NCBI GenBank assembly: GCA_031002005.1
Contig: CM061918.1
Location: 46,164,047-46,228,046, forward strand
Source: Vandiemenella viatica
Lineage: Eukaryota > Arthropoda > Insecta > Orthoptera > Morabidae
Reading direction: 5' to 3'
DNA: 64,000 nucleotides
Part shown: positions 55,481 to 64,000 of the stretch, piece after piece
Layout of the letters: the number at the start of each line of letters is the position of its first letter
Position numbering within the stretch: position 1 is the first letter of the stretch
Position numbers and translations under genes: made by a program
The notes under the pieces: generated by a model
Database searches by the model: none
The model's input: the letters and a program-made list of their open reading frames with translations, nothing else
Told to the model about the DNA's origin: nothing

Positions 55481-58400
55481 GTGACTGAGGTCGGAGATCT
55501 CTTGATCGGAGGAACATATCGGTGATTCTATTATCCGGAGGTGGCATAAATGGTGTGGATAACAACCGTATCCTAGACTGATCCTAATAACGGTTGTTAT
55601 TTAGTCTTCTTGTTTAAAAAGGATCTCCCAACCAAACCAATCGTAACAGATGATTTCTGAAATATTGTATTAACACGTCCGTTTCTGAAAGACACAACCT
55701 ACATTCGGGTATGAAGTTAGTTGAGTTTAATAGAAGTATTTTAGTATTTTAAAAGTTTAAAAAAAATTTATGTCTTGAAATTTAAGATAAATTAAATAAG
55801 TTCTAATAAAGGATCTTAACCAAACATTAACTTTCATTTTTGTTCCGTAGATAACATTAAGGGTCCACCTAGGGTAACTTCAACAGACGTACTGTAACGA
55901 GCCGCGCTGTCGCCACGTTACAAGGTGCATTTTTATTATATATGTAATAATATAAGAGTAATTTACATAAATCTTGGGCGACCACGTGAATAGATTTTTG
56001 TTGTAATTTTATAAGTACGCAAGATTCCAAGTGAGGACTGTAATGAAATGGTGAACTTATACAGTGTATCGTAGCAAAGCGAATATTAAAGAGTTATTGA
56101 GCTGTGTGGCTAGAAGCTAATCTTGGTCTTTCCGAGCCATGGCGACAGGACGTCGCAGATTTGGGATTTGCCAGACCACACACACTGCTCCCTGGGGATG
56201 GGTCACTCACCGAGCGGGAAAAGCCTGCCGTCCGAAACCCGAATGTTCTCTCGCCCGGCGAACTTAGCCGAATATGTCCGACCTCTGTTGGATTCTTTGG
56301 CCAAATCACATATCGAGGATATCACGTGACATTAGGTGCCGACCTGAAGGTCCAATCAAAATGAGCGTATAACTCAAAATCCTGGGAATTTTTGTTGTAT
56401 GTGAGCTTCGAGACTACAAATGGGCGGAGCAAGAAGTTTCCTCGTGGACCGAAGAGCGAGGAGCTGACATTCTAGATTCTAACTTCGATCGCACCAGTCT
56501 GAGGTTGACTTGGAAAGTTGACTTCTTTCGCTAACCGCAGCTTGCCTTTCTGGAGCAAGGTTATCACCGCAACACAGCCGGTAATGCGATGATGCGCATT
56601 GCCAGACCAGAGATGCCTATAGCCGACTTGTGAGATAATCTCACATACCGTGGGTCCGCTACACTCATCACAGACATCAGACGCAGAACTACAATGGTAA
56701 TTGATTACGACCAAGCCATGTGATTGTGCATTCCGTGAAACAGAACCCGTAAGCGACTTTGAGAGGATAGGTCCATGTTCTCACTTTGTAATTGTAAAAA
56801 CCCCTGAGCTAGCGGCATAATTTGCCAGAACTAGTTATTTTCGAATGATATATTGTTCATTCTGGCGCCCATGATTTTCTTTTTAACTGTAAAGTCACAG
56901 TATTATGATGCCTTTGTCTGAGGTAGTCATAACTTGTATTTTTCATTGTTTCCAGTTGTCATTATTTCTTGCATTTTGATTCTGAGATATTTAAAAGTAA
57001 ATATACAATTGTTTGCTTGCTCATGACGGCTAATTGTAACTCTGGGCGTTGCTTTTATGATTTTGCCAATTTGTGTTAATGTTAACGGTAAATTCGCTCA
57101 GACTTGTAATCGCCAGTGATAAGAAAATAAATGTCATATTGTGACAATTTTTCCTAAATTCCAACTAACGTCGAGATTCTTGCATAATTAGTAAATTTTC
57201 ACTCCTTCATAAAAATTAAAATTAAAAATCCACAATTATTAATCATAAAGGTATGAAAGATAATTGTAATGTGGTTTGCCCACCAAGGCACCTACCACAG
57301 TACATCTATAATAGCGCAGACAAATTTTGTTTCTGAATCTCTTTTGAATGTAAAATTGACAGAGTAATTTTGATTACATTAAAGTTTTGAGAGTAATTTC
57401 TCTGGTTAGATTCTTTGCTTCGAACCAACAAAATGACATTTTTTCTCGCAGGATGTTTCCTCCCAGATCTCAAGAATGTTTGTGTGAATCAGTTAACTTT
57501 CAAACATCCCTTTTTCAAACTAACAAATCTGTACAGTAGACGTTTATGCTATTTGCTGAATCTTCTTTACTCGTATCAAGAACCACTGAACAAATCTTGT
57601 GAGTGGCTGTTAAAGAAGGAAGATTGAAAATAGTTCACCCAATTAGATAACTCTTGTACTTAGAGCAGTATAAACTAAAATATAGCCGGAATGACTAATC
57701 GTTTACTCAGAGCAAAGATAAGTTCTACTTTGCTGAGGGTAAATAGTACGTTATCTGATTTACTGTCAGGTTTTGATAACGAGATTGAAGTAATGAAATT
57801 GAGCGGCTGACAGAGAACAGCGGTCATGGTAGACGTGTGGAAACGTTGTTGTTAATCACGAAAATGGATTTGCTCAGTGAAAGCGTTGTTCGCCGGCTCA
57901 TAATGGTGAGCCATGATTTATTTAGCGGGTGCTGTTAAATAGCGGTCGCTCAATTGATTTCTGTATGCACTGTACAGCCAGTTCGTTATACACAGCCACA
58001 ACAAAGTGCTTTGCCTCATTCATCTATCTATGCAGGGTCGGTTTATTAAGAGTCCTTATCCTTCAGCACTATAGCATCTAAGCAAAAGTCTCACTTCTTC
58101 TCATTGCGAAAAACTGTCGGTACGATGTTAACAATAAAAGGAAGATTTCCAGAAGCAATGCCCAACAACGTCTCATATTCTCATGTATGCTCAACATTAA
58201 GATACAGACGAGCGAAATCAAATTTCTAAAAGAAGAACAGGGATTCCAAGTGTGATGGACGGGTGGATATTTTTCTTGCTCTGCCACTTCCGAAGAGGAA
58301 CTTTAATACGTGGGCACAACTCTACGTCATGTGAGCGGTAGAACAATGAACAACACTCCACTAGGGTACATACAATAATTATATTTATTTACAAATAGTA

Positions 58401-58849
58401 CATCACAAACCTTTAATCAATCATTTGTTTCCCTATTATTCCAGCTACCGCCAGATCAGTTCCCCTTGCGACTAATACCAGAGCTTGTAATCCCTCTTGC
58501 TTCCCTACTGTTAAACCATCACGTCCTAACATTGTCAATGTGGAATATTTCCACCTATTATAATGATGCTGGCTGTTATCTCGGCGCAGACTGCTTAAAT
58601 TGCGTCGATCTTCTGATGCTCCCGACTGCCAACTGCTCGCCTCGAAGACTGCCAATTGTGACCGTCCAAAACTGACCTGACCGACCCTCTTCACTCGGTG
58701 TAGCCCGGTTTTGGTGGTTGCTCCCCCACACCCGTGTACCTGGAGGGGAGGTTTCCTTTCCAATCACGGCCATCTCTGATGCGGTCGTCCCTAGCCAAAT
58801 GTCTATGTGTTCCTCCTATTACCGCTTAGTCGGATGACCCACTTGGCTG
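55481..58849. other. No gene recognised; GC-rich patches
   Basis: Patches at 56100-56330, 56400-56760 and 58430-58850 are GC-richer. Frames of 60-116 codons there (for example 58413-58763 minus) do not resemble families I know and overlap on both strands. This is one of the places where a short host exon could hide. Confidence 0.35.
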
Positions 58850-59640
58850 GGCATTGGCTTCTGCGTCGCCACATTCCATTGACGACAACTGTTTATCTTT
58901 GTTGTCGCAACTAACCTAGCTCTGGTAACGTTATATGAAATCATCCACTCTGGCAAAACTCCGCACATGCTAGGCAGGTTGATATAGCATTCAATGATAC
59001 TGGTCGCATTGTAACAGGTTGCCTGAAACCAACTTCTGTTAATAAAATAACAAATCACGGGTATAGCACCACCTGATATTCGTAGGAAAACAGCTGCAGA
59101 GAGGGAGAAGAGGAAACAGGAAACAGACCCCAGACATCCTTTGTTTGGACACGAACCTCAACCCACAAGGCTGAAGTCAAGAAAGAGCTTCGTACAGTCA
59201 ACTAAAACCATAACATCTTCCCCTGAAGCACGCCGTCTAGAACTAAGGCGAAATTCGTTGCCTGAAAAGGAGTGGAGGAACATCAAAGAGGCACCGGCTG
59301 CGGGATGTAATCAGCCATATGCTGTATGGAAGGCACTAAACAGATTAAGTACTGAAGTGTCCCGATGTAAAAAATATTAAAAAGTGGGGTGACACTACTG
59401 ACAACGATGTATGTGAATCTGGTGAGCTGCAGGACCCACAACATCTTCTGATATGTAGGAATCTCCCTGAAACCTGCAATATCGACGACCTTTACAGGGC
59501 AAACGAGAAGGCCATCAAGATTGCGGAATTCTGGTCACATTCCATTTAATTTTGTCATATAGTTTGATATTAATTAATTAATCTTATTTTTTTAAACTTG
59601 TAATGTTATGTCCTGGACACGAGAAATAAATAAATATAAA
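58850..59640 (+). pseudogene. Non-LTR retrotransposon 3' end
   Basis: Plus-strand traces: QNSAHARQVDIAFNDTGRIV, TGCLKPTSVNKI, then in other frames PDIRRKTAAEREKRKQETD, HEPQPTRLKSRKSF and AVWKALNRLSTEVSRCK, and finally DVCESGELQDPQHLLICRN, the C-terminal Cys/His knuckle. This is the conserved order at the end of a LINE protein (clade unsure). Several frameshifts mean it is dead. An AAATAAATAAATATAAAA stretch near 59624 may be the tail. Confidence 0.78.
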
Positions 59641-62600
59641 ATCATAACTATATTCCAGTAAATCGCTAAAAACCCAAGAACGAAGAGGATAGGATAAGAA
59701 ATAAGTTTGCCAGGGTTAAATGCCAATGCTCGTTGCATTGTGACGGTATATGAAAATTTTGATGCTGATTCAAGGATGAGGACGTTATACTCGAAGACGC
59801 ATTTCTGCAATTATTGTAATACCTATTTGTAATTACTAATTTCCTTGTAAAACATCGTTCAGACTTGCATCATCCTATAACGAACGTTTCTTTTGTCGCG
59901 TGCACCCAGACAGGGTGAAGTTTTTGCTCAAATTGAAATACAGCAGAAAGAACTTTGTACTTTGATTGTTTAACAATTACAAGTCACCAAATATCTTTTA
60001 TGATTATATAGATCCCCCATTAGCTGTTGCCTACAGTACACAAAAAGGGATGCATCTGAATTTAATCGTTAATAACGCTATGACAGCCCGTCCCGTTGGT
60101 TTAGTTGGATGCAGAACAGTGACGGTGTCCTGCGCTGACTCGGCGTTAGCTGTTTCGATTCCTGGTGGAGGAAGGGTAGGAGACGTGATTGTATACAATC
60201 CTCACCAGATTGTGAGCGAGATACCTGGTTAAATCCCACAGAGCGTATGGAATGAGGAGACACGACACTGTTAATAGTGATTCGACCGTCGGTTGGGGAC
60301 AGTCAGCCTGGCGGTACACATGGTGTCTTTCGGAACAGCAGGCCTGAATGGTCCGGCACCTGGTTTCATACACTTTCTTCGTTTGTCACTTCATGCTACA
60401 CAAACAATATTCGATACTGAACATAAAAAACAGATCGTGTGCAACACAATTGGCTCTATTTTCGCATGAAAAGGAAAGTTGTCGATGCAGGTTCACAAGT
60501 TGATACAATTTCTTGAATTTTGAGAAAAGGTTTACTCAGTACCACAAAACTGACGTTTAAACGAAGATACGAGCATACGGTATATATCGGATCAGATTTG
60601 CACAGTGCACGTGATTGCTCACGCATAAATACACCAGCGTGGCGTGATTTTAGTCTATTCTCCGATTGACTATTCTGCCAGCAGCCATGTAAAAGGTAAG
60701 ACTTGTACCTTGTCTGCGCGTCCTTGGCATTAGGCAAAGCTATGCTTTGCCTATAGTCTTGTCCCATATTAGTTATTGGGTAGATAAAATATGTTAGATA
60801 AATTATTCAGTCTGTGTAAATTGAACGAGATGTTTGCCGTTCTTTGTAATAATGTAACGCCTCGTGATAATCTTAATTGGTAATATCGGATTTGACCATT
60901 GTTAATCATTCAGTCATTCAGGTATTAATTCAGTAAAGCCATGTTTCCGTTATATCCTATGAAGAAGCTAGTAATTAATTTAGTAAGTTGGTATGCCTTT
61001 AGCCATGCTTGCCTGACGCTTTCGTTCAGCATAACTTTAGGTAGATTTGCGGATAAATGTGTGGTTAGGTTTTTGTAATTAAAGTATGTTTAAATTATCC
61101 ATTGTGTCGTCTAAGTAATTTACAGTCGTTAGGTTAAAACCCAAGTTATTTCAGATAATTGTGAGGAAGAGTTTGTGACATATCGAAAAGGTAAGAACTA
61201 CAGTAATAATCACAATCAAGCAGTTCGGGATCCCTGCTATATCAAAGATTGCTCTGATATCAAATATCCTTATCCTGACAATTAACAACGAAGTATAGTC
61301 TGTTATAATCTTGAAGACAACCTAAGATCACTTCTAAGAACCCCTCCAAATCAATCTATGTCACCCATGAAGTGGATTGTATGGCCATAATAACCCCTTT
61401 ATAACATATAGCCGCCACAATCGCATTAAGGACAGTAAAAATTAAATGAAGTAGTCAGCAATTACAGAATTTTAAGTTAATGTAATGAGAAGTTATAAAT
61501 ACCTAATAGAGGGGAAAATGACCTAATACCGATTTTCACATAGAATATCTGGAGGCCTGAAAATGGATTTATAGAATGATGAAACGGTTTTATATTTAGG
61601 AATTTGCCTGGGTTGCGGCATATTAGTGATTTAGTTGTGTGGGAGTATTAGCAGAGGTGCAGTGTACGGAGTTAGCCTGCCTTGGTGTCTGCGAGCCGAA
61701 ACGGACTGATGGGGCTCTAACCCATTTAGCACTAGTCAATCTCCCATCTGCATGATTGCCGAGATTGGATGGCTACGCCGCCATTACCCAATCACCTGAC
61801 GGCGCGATCCGTCCCTATCACATCACTATCAGATCAGTGGACACCTCGACGAACAATGCGTCAGAAGTGTCAACACTTAAAAGTAAACTTACCACTTATA
61901 ACGTTTCAAATCTTAATTCCCCAATTTGTAAAATTGTGAATGATTAGGAACTTTAAGACGACGAAAAAAGTAGTTAATAGGGATTTAACAGTCCTCCCCC
62001 TCGCTACGGATTAACGTCCCCATCGAACGAACGAATTGTCTTCAACAGCATCGTGTGTTCTTACTCGATACGCACTGAAAAATTTTGGGATTTAATTCAG
62101 GACTTTCAAGCACAATCATCCTCTCTCTTCTTCCTGTGCGATTCTTCTAAAACCTTTGCTAACTTCTTAAACTGTAACCCAAACCCCGCTTGTATCTTTC
62201 TATGGGATTTTTACAAATAATTCTTAAATGATGGTGCATCAAATTGTCTTTTCTCTCTATGAGATCTTACAAAAACTATTTACACTTCTTGGATTATGAC
62301 CCGTCATCATCTCTCTCTTCCTATGCGATTCTTCCAAGAACTCTTCGCACGTGTTAAATTGTGAACCATCAACCTCTCTCTTATTTACATAAGATTCTTT
62401 CGAAATATCTTCACCCGTCATGTCATAGCACAACGTTTTAAATGCTCCAATGCTTTTCCTTATGGTATCCATGAGGTCCATAAATACCATTGTAGTATAA
62501 TCTTCTTGAATAGTAGGAAATACAATCTTTTTTACGATTTTTGTTTTAACTTGAGATAGTCCTGTTATTATACCGTTCTTGTTTCAGAATTCGGTCGGTA

Positions 62601-63194
62601 TTTAACTTCACAAATAACATACTCTGTCAATAGGTCTTCCATATTTTATTGCACTTTAATTTGGTGGAATGTTCTGAATATCCAACTCCAAACTGTTATA
62701 TTTCTTAAAAGCCTGCAATCAAGCTGACTCAGCAAGAGAACTTAATTATTACTACAAATTACTTTCTGATCAACTCAAACGGATTTAAAATAAAACTTAA
62801 ATCATTGCGGAGAAACGATAGAAATAATGAACTAATCGTTTCTGAAGCTCGCGTAGTTTCAAAGAACACATTCATCAGTTTGATTAATAATCTGTTTTCT
62901 TTCATTCTTTTTTGTTTCTCACTACAGCTTGGCATTCATAATGATATAGACGTTGACGATTCGTAAAGAACAAAAACAAAAACTAAGAAAGCAACCAAAC
63001 AAAATCTAAAAATTAACTTTTACATTAATTCAGTGTATTATAATTCCTAAAGCCAGTTAAACACCTTGACATTAAATTCATTACACGTAAAAGCTAGTAA
63101 ATTCATTTGGGAGCATTGCTGAAAACTATGTTTGGTATTTGCTCTGCTAAACTTTTGTTCTCCTCGTGTACAGCTGGTCAGCTTTATTCTAAAC
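59641..63194. other. No gene recognised
   Basis: Mostly AT-rich. Patches at 60080-60330 and 61640-61880 are GC-richer with short frames lacking recognised domains. Confidence 0.4.
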
Positions 63195-63541
63195 CAGGGT
63201 TTCTCAAAGTTGGTTCCGCGAACCCATAAAGTTGACGCTAGGGGGTTGGCGACAAGATTTACGTTATGGCGACTGACTGATTGTCTCGAGCGTACAACAA
63301 CCACAGTGGTGATATGAGTCTGAACGTGAACAAAATGCTCGTAAAATCGACTCAACCTGCTGCAAGAAACAAGCCCTTCAATCAAATTAATTAATAATAT
63401 ATTGATTTTTGTGACTGTACTACTTTTGTAAAAAAAATAATAATAATTTTTCAAAAAAAAATAAAAAAATAAGAACCTAGTTTTTTCAGAGGGTTCGCCA
63501 TTTTATAGGGTTACGTCGAGCTACAAGTTTGACAAACCCTA
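63195..63541 (+). mobile_element. hAT-type MITE, 347 bp
   Basis: It starts CAGGGTTTCTCAAAGTTGG and ends in the complement TAGGGTTTGTCAAACTTG. The flanks TTCTAAAC (63187-63194) and TTCTAAAC (63542-63549) are a perfect 8-bp target duplication. There is no transposase. It is a different family from 23002-23317. Confidence 0.93.
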
Positions 63542-63551
63542 TTCTAAACGA

Positions 63552-63690
63552 CTGAACCTGTTGGGTGAGCGTTAACTATCAGGCGTAACGTTTGAAAGGA
63601 TTCGGGTTTGATTATTTATCTGGTCATCCATTTTTCGAGGTAATCGAAATAACTCAAGACCACATTAAGTCGATATTCCTAACTCATAAT
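63552..63690 (+). repeat. Degenerate SINE, plus strand
   Basis: GTTGGGTGAGCGTTAACTATC and GGATTCGGGTTTGATTATTTATCTGGTCATCC follow the SINE head layout with a destroyed B box. The body is barely recognisable. 63691-64000 shows nothing I can support. Confidence 0.5.
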
Positions 63691-64000
63691 CCATTTTCGT
63701 CTCTAGTAATCTTGTACTACTTAATTAAAACCAAAATTTTTCGGTTAGCAGCATTCTCAGTAGCTTCATAACCTTGCCAAGGCTTCTTGTTGCATCAATG
63801 GTTCGTCGCCTTCAGACAAGTCCATTCACCTTGACTTGTCGTTTCATACACGTAAAGAACGCAGCGGCAGTAACTATTTTGTCCTCTACGAGCAGTGGAG
63901 AGAAAGAATGTAGAGAGCTGAAGCAATGAAGCGGTGCTCTAATGGCCTATTATACTGTCTGGCAAAGACACAATTTGCGCAGGAGTCTTGCAGATTCTCA

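Noticed and set aside
58413..58763. 116-codon minus-strand frame as a candidate host gene
   Set aside because: No recognised domain, overlapping frames on the other strand, and no splice-site or codon-use support that I can see.
1..64000. CRISPR arrays, operons or prokaryotic promoters
   Set aside because: No regularly spaced direct repeats with unique spacers and no bacterial gene organisation. The content is eukaryotic repeats throughout.

Overview
The window is insect-like nuclear DNA: AT-rich, with no operons and no confidently recognisable host gene. Almost every coding trace is a decayed transposable element. The dominant repeat is a tRNA-derived SINE of about 230 bp with a canonical B box and a conserved body, present in roughly 16 copies. 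From memory, its layout resembles SINEs of cockroaches and termites, so a polyneopteran such as a blattodean is my best guess, held weakly. There is one 1,000-base assembly gap at 9443-10442.

Layout: (1) 1-9442 and 37912-45826 are two direct copies of one 8-9 kb segment (copies A and B). They differ by scattered substitutions, by a 1.19 kb Helitron-like insertion found only in A (5801-6990), by a ~0.78 kb stretch found only in A, and by two versus three units of a ~290 bp tandem repeat. Copy A ends exactly at the gap, inside the 3' end of a LINE whose body is seen only after copy B. (2) 10443-13606 holds a Tc1-type transposase C-terminus and the 3' part of an LTR retrotransposon with an 864 bp LTR. 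(3) 13690-18702 holds an unclassified hAT-like repeat, SINEs and two nested mariner remnants. (4) 19320-29090 holds several copies of one CR1/Jockey-type LINE, interrupted by a hAT MITE, SINEs and foldback elements. (5) 29181-36313 holds the second hAT-like repeat and more foldbacks, one of them enclosing a Jockey-type reverse transcriptase piece and a Tc1 piece. (6) 45783-53391 holds an RNase H-bearing LINE, a TTAA-flanked MITE, three other LINE 3' pieces and two foldbacks. (7) 53400-64000 is sparse, with SINEs, one LINE 3' end and a hAT MITE.

The most notable signal is a family of foldback elements (about ten loci) whose arms carry hammerhead-ribozyme-like motifs facing outward. The best motifs have CUGANGA, a paired stem II, GAAA, a palindromic minimal stem III and a 4-bp stem I. 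Several elements have 11-15 bp flanking direct repeats. One has an uninterrupted paralogous site elsewhere in the window, and another a paralogous repeat that lacks the insertion. Minimal-stem-III hammerheads are known from Penelope-like retroelements, so these may be their non-autonomous relatives. No Penelope reverse transcriptase is visible here.
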